From Erythrobacter tepidarius (lineage in GTDB: Bacteria; Pseudomonadota; Alphaproteobacteria; Sphingomonadales; Sphingomonadaceae): a stretch of DNA of 64,000 bases. Where the stretch lies: positions 158,473-222,472 of the forward strand of contig NZ_MUYJ01000005.1 of assembly GCF_002155695.1 (NCBI RefSeq). Direction: 5' to 3'. How positions within the stretch are numbered: position 1 is the first letter of the stretch; every line of letters begins with the position of its first letter. The position numbers and the translations under genes were made by a program. Below, piece after piece: positions 1 through 9,006 of this stretch. The notes below the pieces were generated by a model that was not told the DNA's origin, did not search any database, and worked only from the letters and a program-made list of their open reading frames with translations.

Positions 1-1
1 G

Positions 2-376
2 ATCGTCAGCATGCCGCTGGGCGGCGGGCATCGCCGTGCCGCCGCAAGCGAAGCCAGCGCAGGTGCCGCCGCAGCGCGAGCCGACGAACAGCTGGCGCGC
101 TTCGATGTCACGGAAACGGCGAAAGCCGATGTCACCGAAGCGCGCTTCCGCATTGCCAGCTGGCAGCGCGCCCGCGATGCGGTGGCCGCGCAGATGGCCG
201 CGCTCGAAAAGCTGCGGCGCGGGCACCAGCTGGGCGAGATCGACCTGTCGGACCTCTTGCTGGGCGAGCGCATGGTTCACGACGCCTTCCGCCGTGAGGC
301 CGAAGCGCGCGTCGAAGCGATGCGGGCGATCACAAAGCTGCGGATCGACGCGCACGATCTGTGGCTGGGCGACTGA
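2..376 (+). CDS. TolC-family outer-membrane efflux protein, C-terminal part
   Basis: The 5' part lies outside the window; codons start at base 2 and run in frame to TGA at 374-376. The visible ~124 residues are mostly helical, with the pattern of the last alpha-hairpin of a TolC/CzcC channel subunit: a region resembling ARFRIASWQRARDAVAAQ, then an LSDLLLGERMVHDA segment, ending LRIDAHDLWLGD. TolC-family proteins form trimeric outer-membrane ducts for RND-type efflux pumps. The downstream neighbour is a TonB receptor with a His-rich loop, so a heavy-metal (CzcC-like) role is plausible but inferred. The pump subunits are not visible. Confidence 0.6.
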   Translation: MVSMPLGGGHRRAAASEASAGAAAARADEQLARFDVTETAKADVTEARFRIASWQRARDAVAAQMAALEKLRRGHQLGEIDLSDLLLGERMVHDAFRREAEARVEAMRAITKLRIDAHDLWLGD

Positions 377-614
377 CCACGGGCCAGCGGCTGGCAAACC
401 GCCAGCGCATCGATCGGTATGCTGCGCCCGCACTTGTCGACCTTGCCGCCCTGAACCAGGGCCACGCCGGGCTTGCCCCGCGCCGGGCGCCGGTTGACGC
501 CGTCGCGCCGCACTTGGTCGACTCCACTCGCCCGTCCGGCTGTTGGCCCTTGCAATCTGCGCCAAGCCCGCTAGCTGGGCGATACGTTATCACATTAAAA
601 CATTGGGAAGCAGC

Positions 615-2789
615 ATGACTCATCATTTCCGCCACCTTCCGTCCCGCCTCGCGCTTGTTGCGGTGCTTGGTCTTGGCGGTCTTGCCGCTCCGGCGCTGGC
701 GCAGGACAATGCCAAGGATGCCGATCCCCGGGTCGAGGACGATCTCCACAATCGCCAGAGCGACGGCACCGGCAACATCATCGTCAGCGCCTCGGGCCTC
801 AAGGAGCTTGACGTGCTTGCCGGCACCAGCGTGCTCGAAGTGCGCGATATCCAGCGCGACATGGTCACCGGACAGATCGGCGATCTGCTGACCAAGATCC
901 CCGGCGTGTCCTCCACCAGCTTCGCGCCCGGCTCCTCGCGCCCCGTGTTGCGCGGCCAGCAGGGCGAGCGCGTGCGCGTGCTGATCGACGGGGTGGGCAC
1001 GGCGGACGTCTCGAACACCTCGGTCGACCATGCCACCACCATCGACCCGATCACGGTCGAGCGGATCGAGGTGCTGCGCGGCCCGGCGGTGCTGCTCTAC
1101 GGCAGCCAGGCGATCGGCGGCGCGGTCAACGTGATCGACAAGCGCATCCCGACCCGGATGCCCGACGAGGCCGTCCACATCGATGCCTTCGGCGGCATCG
1201 ACAGCGCGACCAACATGCGCACCGGCGCGGCCAGCGTCGATGTCGGGATCGGCTCGAACCTCGTGTTCCACCTCGACGGCTCGTGGCGCGAGAGCGATGA
1301 TATCGACATCGGCGGCTTCCAGGTCGCCGAGGCGCTGCGCGCCGATCTGCTCGCCGATGCGGCAGCGGAACAGGCCGCGGGCGAGCTTGAAGATGCCGAG
1401 GAGCTGCGCGAGGCCGCCGGCGTGCGCGGCACCGTGCCCAACAGCGCGGCGGAAAGCTGGACGGTCAACGCCGGTCTCGGCCTGGTCCTCGGCCAGAGCA
1501 CCTTCGGCGCATCGCTCGGCTATTACGATTCGCGCTATGGTGTCCCCACCCGACCGGGCGCGGGCCACCACCATGGCGAGGAAGGCGAAGCGGAAGCCGC
1601 CGGCGAGGAGGCGGGCGAGGAGCTTGTCACCATCGGCCTCGAACAGTTTCGCGCCGACTTCAAGGGCGACATTTACCTTGGCGAGGGCGCCTTCGAGCGG
1701 CTGAAGCTGCGCGTCGGCTACTCCGACTACACCCACACCGAATTCGAAGGCGACGCGGTGGGCACGGTGTTCGATTCGACCGGCATCGAAGCCCGCGCCG
1801 AACTGGTGCAGAACGCCCAAGGCACGCTGCGCGGCGCGACGGGCCTGCAATACACCCATCGCGACTTCTCCGCCGTGGGCGCGGAAGCCTATATCCCGCC
1901 GAACCTCACCGATCAGGTGGCGATATTCACCCTCCAGGAACTGGGCGCGGGCCCGTTCCAGATCGAAGCCGCCGCGCGGGCCGAATTCACCAAGGTCAAG
2001 GCCCAGACCCTGGGTATCGAGAACGACTACGACACCTTCTCCGGCGCGCTCGGCGTGGTCTATGAAGGCATCGAGGGCGTCCGCATCGGCATCAACGGCT
2101 CGCACGCCGAACGTGCGCCGAGCGCCGAGGAACTCTTCTCCGATGGCCCGCATGTCGCCACCCAGGCCTTCGAGATCGGCGATCCGGGCCTTACCACCGA
2201 AAGCGCGTGGGGTGTGGAAGCCTATGCCCGCGGCGCGATTGGCGCGGGGACGTTCAACCTCACCGTCTTCAAGCAGTGGTTCGACAACTACATCTTCCTT
2301 GAGGAGACCGGGGCCGAGGAAGACGGTCTGCCGGTGTTCCAGTACCTCCAGCAGGATGCCGATTTCTTCGGGATCGAGGCGGACTTCTCCTATCCGCTGG
2401 TCGACACCGGCAGCTTCCGCCTGCTGACCGATCTGCGCGCCTCCTATGTCGAGGCCGAACTCGCCGACGGCACCGCCGTGCCGCGCATCCCGCCGCTCAG
2501 CCTGCTCGGCGCGCTCGAGGCCCAGACCGACGCCTTCGACCTGCGCGGCGAGGTGCAGTGGTTCGACGATCAGAACAAGGTGACCGCCTTCGAAACCCCG
2601 ACCGAGGGCTTCACGCTGGTCAACGCGGTGCTCGCGTGGCGGCCGCTGGCGGACAACCGCAATGTCACCGTGCAGCTGGCTGCCGACAACATCTTCGATG
2701 TCAACGGCCGCCGCCATGCCAGCTTCACCAAGGACTTTGTGCCGCTGGTGGGGCGCAATTTCCGCGCGAGCGTGCGTCTGAGTTTCTGA
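615..2789 (+). CDS. TonB-dependent receptor, probably metal (ZnuD-like)
   Basis: This is a 724-residue outer-membrane receptor. The ATG at 615 is chosen because GGGAAG (604-609) precedes it and it begins a clean signal peptide (basic start, hydrophobic core, cut after APALAQ). A TTG start at 543 is in frame but gives no signal peptide. The plug carries the usual motifs (SVLEVRDI, PGVSSTSF, RVLIDGV, VERIEVLRGPAVLLYGSQAIGGAVNVID). The barrel ends in an aromatic-terminated strand, ASVRLSF. A loop near residues 315-335 is rich in His and Glu (GHHHGEEGEAEAAGEE), as in zinc receptors such as ZnuD. The substrate is inferred: zinc or another divalent metal. Confidence 0.85.
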   Translation: MTHHFRHLPSRLALVAVLGLGGLAAPALAQDNAKDADPRVEDDLHNRQSDGTGNIIVSASGLKELDVLAGTSVLEVRDIQRDMVTGQIGDLLTKIPGVSSTSFAPGSSRPVLRGQQGERVRVLIDGVGTADVSNTSVDHATTIDPITVERIEVLRGPAVLLYGSQAIGGAVNVIDKRIPTRMPDEAVHIDAFGGIDSATNMRTGAASVDVGIGSNLVFHLDGSWRESDDIDIGGFQVAEALRADLLADAAAEQAAGELEDAEELREAAGVRGTVPNSAAESWTVNAGLGLVLGQSTFGASLGYYDSRYGVPTRPGAGHHHGEEGEAEAAGEEAGEELVTIGLEQFRADFKGDIYLGEGAFERLKLRVGYSDYTHTEFEGDAVGTVFDSTGIEARAELVQNAQGTLRGATGLQYTHRDFSAVGAEAYIPPNLTDQVAIFTLQELGAGPFQIEAAARAEFTKVKAQTLGIENDYDTFSGALGVVYEGIEGVRIGINGSHAERAPSAEELFSDGPHVATQAFEIGDPGLTTESAWGVEAYARGAIGAGTFNLTVFKQWFDNYIFLEETGAEEDGLPVFQYLQQDADFFGIEADFSYPLVDTGSFRLLTDLRASYVEAELADGTAVPRIPPLSLLGALEAQTDAFDLRGEVQWFDDQNKVTAFETPTEGFTLVNAVLAWRPLADNRNVTVQLAADNIFDVNGRRHASFTKDFVPLVGRNFRASVRLSF

Positions 2790-2822
2790 GGCACCTTCAA
2801 CCGCGCCCGCGCGAGGGTCGCA

Positions 2823-2853
2823 AAAGGGCCGCCGCTATTTCCGGCGGCCCTTT
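2823..2853. terminator. Bidirectional intrinsic terminator between convergent genes
   Basis: A perfect 12-bp inverted repeat (AAAGGGCCGCCG at 2823-2834, CGGCGGCCCTTT at 2842-2853) with a 7-nt loop. It lies between the TonB receptor and the convergent reductase gene. T-rich sequence follows on the plus strand, and the A-run on the left arm serves the minus strand. Confidence 0.8.
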
Positions 2854-2859
2854 CTCGTT

Positions 2860-4035
2860 TCACGCTTCGAGGGCGAAGGTCAGCTCGGCGTGCTCTTCGA
2901 GCCGTTTCACCAATGCCTCGCCAAGGAAGGACCCCGGCGTCCCGATCCCGCCCGGCTTGGTGCAGGCAAGCAGCGCGATGCCCGTCTCGCTCAGCATCCG
3001 GCTGGTCGAACCATAGCCCGGATCGTAGCGGCCCTTCACGCCATATTGCAGGCGCTGGCCATCGGGCATGTCGGCGACGAAGACGAGATCGTAAAAGCCG
3101 TTCTCGCGCTCCTCCTTGCTCGGCCCTTCGCCCGGCCTTGGGGGCTTGGCACCGAACGGGTTCTTGATGAATTCGAGCGCCGCGTGGGCCGCTGCCTTGC
3201 CCGCCTCGCCGGGGCTGGTCAGCATCATCTCGTCATACTGGAAGTCGGTGCCATAGGGGTGGCCGAGCAGGAAGTTGGTGCGGTGCACGTTCTTGGTGTT
3301 GATCGGCGCCATCACGAAGGGCGCGGACCACTTGCCGAGATCCTCCTCATAGGCGGGGATCATCCCCGAGGGCTGGGCCGGCCCCTCGAAACCCGGCGTC
3401 AGCGCGAAGGGATTGCGCAAGATGCCGATGACCGAGACGTCCCTGGCCGCCGCTTTCATCGTTGCGCCAAGGCTTGCCGCGGTGCCGCCCGAGAAGGTGC
3501 CCTGCATCGCCCGCACCCGGCCGCGGATGCGCGGGGCGGGCCTGCCGAAGCGCTCGACGCAGGCCTTCTGGGTCATCATCACCCCGAGATCGAAGGGGAT
3601 CGAATCGAACCCGCTCGAAAAGCAGATGCGCGCGCCGCTGGCTTCGGCGGCGGCCTGATGCTCGGCGATCTTGGCCGCCATCCACGCCGGTTCGCCGCAC
3701 AGGTCGGCATAGTCGGTGCCCGTCTTGACGCAGGCCGCCACCAGCTTGTCGCCGTAGAGCTGGTAGGGGCCGACCGTGGTAAGGACGACGCGGGTGCGCA
3801 GGCACATCGCTTCGAGATCGGCGTGGTCATCGGCATCGGCGACCACCAGCGGCGTGGTGGCCGGTGCGCCGATGAGGTCGCGCACCTCCTCCAGCTTGGC
3901 GCGGCTGCGTCCGGCCATCGCCCACTTCGGCCCGTCCGCGCGATCGGCGTAATGGTGCGCAAGATACTCCGCCACCAGCCGCCCGGTATAGCCGGTGGCG
4001 CCATAGACGATGATGTCGAATTCGCGGGTGTTCAT
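2860..4035 (-). CDS. Saccharopine dehydrogenase-like NAD(P)-binding oxidoreductase
   Basis: This 391-residue protein has an N-terminal Rossmann fold (IIVYGATGYTGRLVAEYLA, residues 8-26). It then shows the segments typical of the saccharopine-dehydrogenase/trans-acting enoyl reductase family (AGRSRAKLE, VVLTTVGPYQLYGDKLVAACV, GTDYADLCGE, SGFDSIPFDLG). These soluble or membrane-associated reductases act on lipid intermediates in actinobacteria; the proteobacterial members have no settled substrate. The ATG is preceded by AAGGAG on the minus strand. It stands alone and converges on the TonB receptor across a terminator. The family is confident, the reaction is not. Confidence 0.8.
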   Translation of the reverse strand: MNTREFDIIVYGATGYTGRLVAEYLAHHYADRADGPKWAMAGRSRAKLEEVRDLIGAPATTPLVVADADDHADLEAMCLRTRVVLTTVGPYQLYGDKLVAACVKTGTDYADLCGEPAWMAAKIAEHQAAAEASGARICFSSGFDSIPFDLGVMMTQKACVERFGRPAPRIRGRVRAMQGTFSGGTAASLGATMKAAARDVSVIGILRNPFALTPGFEGPAQPSGMIPAYEEDLGKWSAPFVMAPINTKNVHRTNFLLGHPYGTDFQYDEMMLTSPGEAGKAAAHAALEFIKNPFGAKPPRPGEGPSKEERENGFYDLVFVADMPDGQRLQYGVKGRYDPGYGSTSRMLSETGIALLACTKPGGIGTPGSFLGEALVKRLEEHAELTFALEA

Positions 4036-4106
4036 AGGGGGTCTCCTTTGCGCGGAGTGATGTGCGAGGCAGGTGCCTCAGTCGAGAATCGGAGCAAAGC
4101 CTGGGC

Positions 4107-4661
4107 CTAGAGCCGCGGCAGCGTAACCCCGCGCTGGCCCATATATTTGCCCGCGCGATCCTTGTAGCTGGTCTCGCAGCGTTCGTTGCCCTTGAGGAAC
4201 AGGAACTGGCACGCGCCCTCGTTGGCGTAGATTTTCGCCGGCAGCGGCGTGGTGTTGCTGAATTCGAGCGTCACATGGCCTTCCCAGCCCGGCTCGAGCG
4301 GGGTGACATTGACGATGATCCCGCAGCGCGCATAGGTGCTCTTGCCGAGGCAGATCACCAGAACGTCTTCCGGCACGCGGAAATATTCGACCGTGCGGGC
4401 GAGCGCGAAGGAATTGGGCGGGATGATGCAGACATCGGTCTCGCGGTCGACGAAGCTCTTGGGATCGAAGGCCTTGGGGTCGACCACCGAGGAATCGACA
4501 TTGGTGAAAATCTTGAATTCCGGCGCGACCCGCGCGTCATAGCCGTAGGACGACAGGCCGTAGGAAATCACCCCGTCGCGCCGCTGGGCCTCGACAAAGG
4601 GTTCGATCATGCCGTGTTCGCGCGCCTGGGTGCGGATCCATCTGTCGGAAAGAATCGCCAT
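4107..4661 (-). CDS. dcd: dCTP deaminase
   Basis: This protein converts dCTP to dUTP, feeding dTMP synthesis. The start is set at the internal ATG giving [10 protein letters not shown], the usual N-terminus, and a product of 184 residues, normal for the family; an in-frame extension to 4691 is not needed. Trimer-forming dUTPase-fold motifs are present: [18 protein letters not shown]-like [54 protein letters not shown] (catalytic Glu in the GHVTLEFSN region), and the C-terminal [12 protein letters not shown] that closes over substrate. It sits 65 bp downstream of an exported protein gene on the same strand. Confidence 0.95.
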   Translation of the reverse strand: MAILSDRWIRTQAREHGMIEPFVEAQRRDGVISYGLSSYGYDARVAPEFKIFTNVDSSVVDPKAFDPKSFVDRETDVCIIPPNSFALARTVEYFRVPEDVLVICLGKSTYARCGIIVNVTPLEPGWEGHVTLEFSNTTPLPAKIYANEGACQFLFLKGNERCETSYKDRAGKYMGQRGVTLPRL

Positions 4662-4726
4662 GCCCGAGTGATTGAACAGGCATTGCCGCATGGCAAGCGT
4701 GCCGGGCGGTTACTCCCCCTCTTTTG

Positions 4727-5266
4727 TCAGATCGGCTTGGCCCCGAGCTGCGGGTTGAGCGTGACGATGTGATTGAGCCATCGTTTCGGGCGGCGCATCA
4801 TGTCTTTCGGATATTCCACCCTCAGGCCCAGCAGCTCGGCCAGCGCGCCGACAAAATGGATGCAGTTGCGATCGCTCAGGCTGTAGCGCTTGCCCGGCTC
4901 CATGCTCCATCGGCGCACTTCGCGCACCACATCGAAATATTGCGCATCGGTTAGCGTGAGCGAGAAATGGCGGTTGGTGGAGCGGACATATTTCTCGTCC
5001 TCGCCTTCGACCAGATGCTCGACCCAGTCCTGGGTGGCGGCCGCCACGACCGATCTGGGGGTGAAGCCGTAGGTTTCCTTCACCGGCTTGCCGTTGGCCG
5101 CGAGCGTGCCGTCGATCACCACGAAGGCGTGCGGATAGCGCCCCCACAGCACCGATCCGTTGAAGGAATGGAAATGGATCCTCACCTCGGCCAAGGCGGC
5201 CGAGCTGCAGCAGAGCGCAGCGATCGCCAGCAGGTGCGCGGCGCGGCGGAGAAGGCACAAGCGCAT
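4727..5266 (-). CDS. Exported protein, possible permuted papain-like fold
   Basis: This 179-residue protein has a cleavable signal peptide (MRLCLLRRAAHLLAIAALCC, cut near ALAE). The ATG at 5266 follows a purine-rich AAGGGGG box, which favours it over longer in-frame starts. I do not recognise a named family. A His in the early strand WGRYPHAFVVIDG and a Cys in the later RYSLSDRNCIHFVGALAELLGL have the order and local sequence of circularly permuted papain-like enzymes (PPPDE/LRAT-type, His before Cys). That makes a periplasmic thiol hydrolase possible. The fold is my inference from pattern only. It precedes dcd on the same strand. Confidence 0.55.
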   Translation of the reverse strand: MRLCLLRRAAHLLAIAALCCSSAALAEVRIHFHSFNGSVLWGRYPHAFVVIDGTLAANGKPVKETYGFTPRSVVAAATQDWVEHLVEGEDEKYVRSTNRHFSLTLTDAQYFDVVREVRRWSMEPGKRYSLSDRNCIHFVGALAELLGLRVEYPKDMMRRPKRWLNHIVTLNPQLGAKPI

Positions 5267-5412
5267 GGGCCGCCCCCTTTTTCCAGCAATCCCGCCCGGC
5301 TGCAACCCTTGCGGTGCCGATCGGCACTTGAGCCGGATCACTTTCCAGGCCAGCCGGCTCGGCTGACCGCCGTTGCGGCGCACTTCCTCGTCTAAGCGGT
5401 GTAAACCCGCGC

Positions 5413-8400
5413 TTACCCCGCGGCCAGCAGGCTGGCATTGCCGCCCGCCGCGGTGGTGTCGATCGTCATCACCCTTTCGGTGGCGAAACGGAGCAGGTAG
5501 TGCGGGCCGCCGGCCTTGGGGCCGGTGCCCGACAGGCCCTCGCCGCCGAAGGGCTGGCTTTCCACCACCGCGCCGATCTGGTTGCGGTTGACGTAGAAAT
5601 TGCCGACCCGCGCGTGGGCCTGCACGAAGCGCCGGGTCTCGGCGATGCGGCTGTGCAGGCCGAGGGTGAGGCCAAAGCCGGTGGCGTTGATGTCCGCCAC
5701 CACCTGCGGCAATTCGCCTGCGCGGAAGCGCGCCACGTGCAGGACGGGGCCGAAATGCTCGTCGTCGAGCGCAGCAATCGAGGGCACCTCGATGATCGTC
5801 GGCGCAACGAAGCAGCCCTTCGCACAGGCCTCGGGCAGCGGCAGGCGGGTGACGGGGTAGCCCTTGGCCGTGCAGTCCGCGACGTGGGCTTCGAGCCGGG
5901 CGCGCGCCGCCTCGTCGATCACCGGGCCGACATCGGTCGAAAGATCGGCCGGATCGCCCAGAGTGAGGGCTGCAAACCCGCCGCGGATCATTTCCAGCAT
6001 GGTGTCGGCGACATCTTCCTGAAGATAGAGCACCCGCAGCGCAGAACAGCGTTGCCCGGCGCTCTGGAAGGCGCTCGCGATCACGTCGCGCACCACCTGT
6101 TCGGGTAGGGCCGAGCTGTCGACGATCATCGCGTTCTGCCCGCCGGTCTCAGCGATCAGGGTGGCGATCGGGCCGTCGCGCATCGCCAGCGCGCGGTTGA
6201 TCGCGCGGGCCGTGGCGGTCGATCCGGTGAAGGCGACCCCGGCAAGACGCGGATCGGCGGTGAGGCTTGCGCCCACCTCGGTGCCGCCGGGGATCAGCTG
6301 GAGCGCCTCGGGCGGGATGCCGGCCTGATGGCACAGGCGGATCGCCAGCGCGGCGATGAGCGGGGTCTGCGGCGCGGGCTTGGCAAGCACCGTGTTGCCC
6401 GCCGCCAGCGCGGCCGAGGCCATGCCGATGAAGATCGCCAGCGGGAAATTCCACGGCGCAATCGTCGCGAACACCCCGCGCCCGTGCAGGCTGAGGCTGT
6501 TTTCCTCCCCGGTCGGCCCCGGCAGCATGATCGGCGTGGTGAACTGCCGCCGCGCCTCGGCGGCGTAGTAGCGCAGGAAATCGACCGCCTCGCGCACCTC
6601 CAGCACGCTGTCGAGCAGGGTCTTGCCCGCCTCGCGCTGGCACAGGCTGAGCAATTCGGGCGTGTGCGCCTCGAACAGGCGCGCGGCTTCCTCCAGCAGC
6701 AACGCGCGCGCTTCGCCGCCCAGCGCATCCCAGCCGGGCTGAACCGCGGCGGCCTTGTCGAAGGCCTGGGCGATTTCCGCCGGCGTCGCGGCGCGGACCG
6801 TGCCGACCGCCTGCGCGCGGTCCTGCGGGCAGGTGATGGTCGTTACCGGCCCGGCTTCGGGGAGCGTGAAGGTCGGCCCGGCGCTCCACTTGGCCTGCGC
6901 CAGCGCCGCCAGCCGTGCCAGAAGCTCCTCGCGCAGCAGCGGGTCGCTCAGGTCGATGCCCGCGCTGTTCTGCCGCGCGCCGAAGATCGCCGGGGGCAGC
7001 GGGATCGCGGGATTGCGGCGCGGGTTCATCGCCGCGAGTTCCGCCACCGGATCGCAGACCAGCTGCTCGGCGGGAATGTCGGCATCGCCCAAGCGGTTGA
7101 CGAAGCTGGTATTGGCCCCGTTCTCCAGCAGGCGGCGCACCAGATAGGCGAGCAGTTCCTTGTGGCCGCCGACCGGCGCGTAGATCCGCACCGGGGTGCG
7201 CTGGTTGCCCTCGAGCGCGTGGAGCGCGTCATAGACTTCCTCGCCCATCCCGTGCAGGCGCTGGAACTCGAAGGGCTTGCCGCCAGCCAGCTGCTTGATC
7301 GCGCCGATCGTATAGGCGTTGTGCGTGGCGAAGGCCGGGTGGATCACGTCGCTGTGCGCGAACAGCCGCGCCGCGCAGGCAAGGTAGCTGACGTCAGTGG
7401 CGAGCTTGCGGGTGAAAACCGGATAGTCGGCATGGCCGCCCACCTGCGCGAGCTTGATCTCGCTGTCCCAGTAGGCGCCCTTGACCAGTCGCACGAACAG
7501 CCTGCGCCCATGCCGCCGCGCGAGCTTGGCGGCCCAGTCGCACACCCACAGCCCGCGCTTCTGGTAGGCCTGGATGGCGAAGCCGAAGCCCTCCCAGCGG
7601 CTGCCATCGGGGCGGCGGAACAGATCGTCATCGGCGACCAGCTGCTCGATGATGTCGAGGCTGAGTTCGAGCCTTTCGGCCTCTTCGGCGTCGATCGTGA
7701 AGTGGATATCGGCATCGCGTGCCTTTGCGGCAAGACCGCGGATCACCGGCACCATCGCGGCCTTGGCGGCCTCGGCGTGGAAGACATCATACTTCGGATG
7801 CAGCGCCGAAAGCTTCACCGAAATGCCCGGCGATCCGGCAACGCCCGCGCCTGCTTCGCGCGCCAGCCGCGTCAGCGCCTGCTCGTAGGCGCAGCGGTAC
7901 TTCTCGGCATCGGCGAAGGTCATCGCCGCCTCGCCCAGCATGTCGAAGGAATGCGTTATCCCGCGCGCACGTTCGGGCGCGGCGCGCTTCAACGCCTCGT
8001 CGATGGTGCGGCCGAACACGAATTGTCCGCCGAGGATCTTCATCGCCTGCGCGGTGGCGGTGCGGATCACCGGCTCGCCCAGCCGGCTGATCGCGCGTCG
8101 GAGCACCGCGCCCATGCCGCGCTGGCGCGCGTCCGGCGGATCGAGCACTTCGCCGGTCAGCATCAGCGAGAAGGTCGCCGCGTTGACGAAGGTCGAGGCG
8201 CTTTCGCCCAGATGCTCACCCCATTCGATGGCGCCGATCTTGTCCTTGATAAGCGCATCGGCGGTGGCCGCGTCCGGCACGCGCAGCAGCGCCTCGGCGA
8301 GGCACATCAGCGCGATGCCCTCCTCCGTGTCGAGCCCATATTGCTGGAGGAAGGCGTCGATCCCGCTGGCCTTCTTGCTGCGCGCGCCCTTGATGAGCGC

Positions 8401-8559
8401 GATCGCGAGGCGCGCTGCCGCCTCATGCCCTTGTGCTGCCGGCGCGGCCTGCTCCAGCCGCTCGGCGATGCAGGCTTCCTCCTCTTGCCGATAGGCGCGC
8501 CGCAGGTCGGTGCGATCGATGCCAGAAGCTTGGGCGGCGGCGAGCGAATGGTCGGCCAT
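5413..8559 (-). CDS. putA: Bifunctional proline dehydrogenase / glutamate-semialdehyde dehydrogenase
   Basis: This 1048-residue enzyme oxidises proline to glutamate in two steps. The N-terminal ~470 residues hold the FAD-binding proline dehydrogenase barrel (IHFTIDAEEAERLELSL, RLVKGAYWDSEIK, and the flavin/proline segment RIYAPVGGHKELLAYLVRRLLENG). From about residue 540 an aldehyde dehydrogenase domain follows, with Glu804 (AETGGQNA) and nucleophile Cys838 (SAGQRCSAL). There is no ribbon-helix-helix DNA-binding segment at the N-terminus, so this is a short, non-autoregulatory PutA. The SD CAGGTGAAAC lies inside a palindrome (8563-8576), so a separate regulator could act there. Confidence 0.95.
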   Translation of the reverse strand: MADHSLAAAQASGIDRTDLRRAYRQEEEACIAERLEQAAPAAQGHEAAARLAIALIKGARSKKASGIDAFLQQYGLDTEEGIALMCLAEALLRVPDAATADALIKDKIGAIEWGEHLGESASTFVNAATFSLMLTGEVLDPPDARQRGMGAVLRRAISRLGEPVIRTATAQAMKILGGQFVFGRTIDEALKRAAPERARGITHSFDMLGEAAMTFADAEKYRCAYEQALTRLAREAGAGVAGSPGISVKLSALHPKYDVFHAEAAKAAMVPVIRGLAAKARDADIHFTIDAEEAERLELSLDIIEQLVADDDLFRRPDGSRWEGFGFAIQAYQKRGLWVCDWAAKLARRHGRRLFVRLVKGAYWDSEIKLAQVGGHADYPVFTRKLATDVSYLACAARLFAHSDVIHPAFATHNAYTIGAIKQLAGGKPFEFQRLHGMGEEVYDALHALEGNQRTPVRIYAPVGGHKELLAYLVRRLLENGANTSFVNRLGDADIPAEQLVCDPVAELAAMNPRRNPAIPLPPAIFGARQNSAGIDLSDPLLREELLARLAALAQAKWSAGPTFTLPEAGPVTTITCPQDRAQAVGTVRAATPAEIAQAFDKAAAVQPGWDALGGEARALLLEEAARLFEAHTPELLSLCQREAGKTLLDSVLEVREAVDFLRYYAAEARRQFTTPIMLPGPTGEENSLSLHGRGVFATIAPWNFPLAIFIGMASAALAAGNTVLAKPAPQTPLIAALAIRLCHQAGIPPEALQLIPGGTEVGASLTADPRLAGVAFTGSTATARAINRALAMRDGPIATLIAETGGQNAMIVDSSALPEQVVRDVIASAFQSAGQRCSALRVLYLQEDVADTMLEMIRGGFAALTLGDPADLSTDVGPVIDEAARARLEAHVADCTAKGYPVTRLPLPEACAKGCFVAPTIIEVPSIAALDDEHFGPVLHVARFRAGELPQVVADINATGFGLTLGLHSRIAETRRFVQAHARVGNFYVNRNQIGAVVESQPFGGEGLSGTGPKAGGPHYLLRFATERVMTIDTTAAGGNASLLAAG

Positions 8560-8562
8560 CTG

Positions 8563-8576
8563 GTTTCACCTGAAAC
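8563..8576. promoter_or_regulatory. Palindrome overlapping the putA ribosome-binding site
   Basis: GTTTCA-CC-TGAAAC is a perfect 6-bp inverted repeat with a 2-bp centre, 3 bp upstream of the putA ATG. It contains the putA SD. It could be a repressor operator or an RNA hairpin hiding the SD. No regulator gene is adjacent, and chance is not excluded for so short a repeat. Confidence 0.35.
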
Positions 8577-8715
8577 GATTCGGGAGCGAAAGCGGCCCTC
8601 TGGACGCCATCAGGCTGCGCTTCAAGTTCGGTGTTTGCAACGGGCTTCGCGCCAGCGCCTTGATTGGTGGGCGGGGGCCGGTTAGCCTGCCGGGCGATCA
8701 ACAGGGGTCACGTTC

Positions 8716-9003
8716 ATGCGGATGTTCTGCTTTCATTGCCGCGATGGCGAGGACGGCGGCCGCCTGCGCGCGATCCACCGCCCGGCGCATCTCGCATTCA
8801 TCCACGCCAATGCCGAACATTTCGTGATCGTCGGCCCGCTCAAGCGGGCCGACGGGCTGATCATCGGCTCGTTACTCATCGTCAAGGCGGCGGACGAGGC
8901 GGCCGCGCGCGCGATTCTCGCCGATGATCCCTATCTCACCGGCGGGGTGTGGCAGTCGATTCGGGTCGACGAATTCACCCCGCTCCTGGGCGACTGGGCC
9001 TAG
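8716..9003 (+). CDS. YciI family protein
   Basis: This 95-residue protein has the YCII ferredoxin-like fold: CRDGEDGGRLRAIHRPAHLAFI, then VGPLKRADGLIIGSLLIVKAADEAAARAILADDPYLTGGVW, ending in a VDEFTPLLG strand. YciI-like proteins are small cytoplasmic dimers related to muconolactone isomerase and EthD; most have no assigned reaction. AGGGG (8702-8706) precedes the ATG. It diverges from putA and converges within 3 bp on the next gene. Confidence 0.85.
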   Translation: MRMFCFHCRDGEDGGRLRAIHRPAHLAFIHANAEHFVIVGPLKRADGLIIGSLLIVKAADEAAARAILADDPYLTGGVWQSIRVDEFTPLLGDWA

Positions 9004-9006
9004 CGC

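Noticed and set aside
330..2717. Long open frame on the minus strand opposite the TonB receptor
   Set aside because: It is a by-product of high-GC codon bias. It has low-complexity Ala/Gly/Asp composition with no domain, while the plus-strand receptor has clear motifs.
6328..8685. Open frame of 785 codons opposite putA
   Set aside because: Antisense shadow of the PutA coding sequence, with no start signal or domain.
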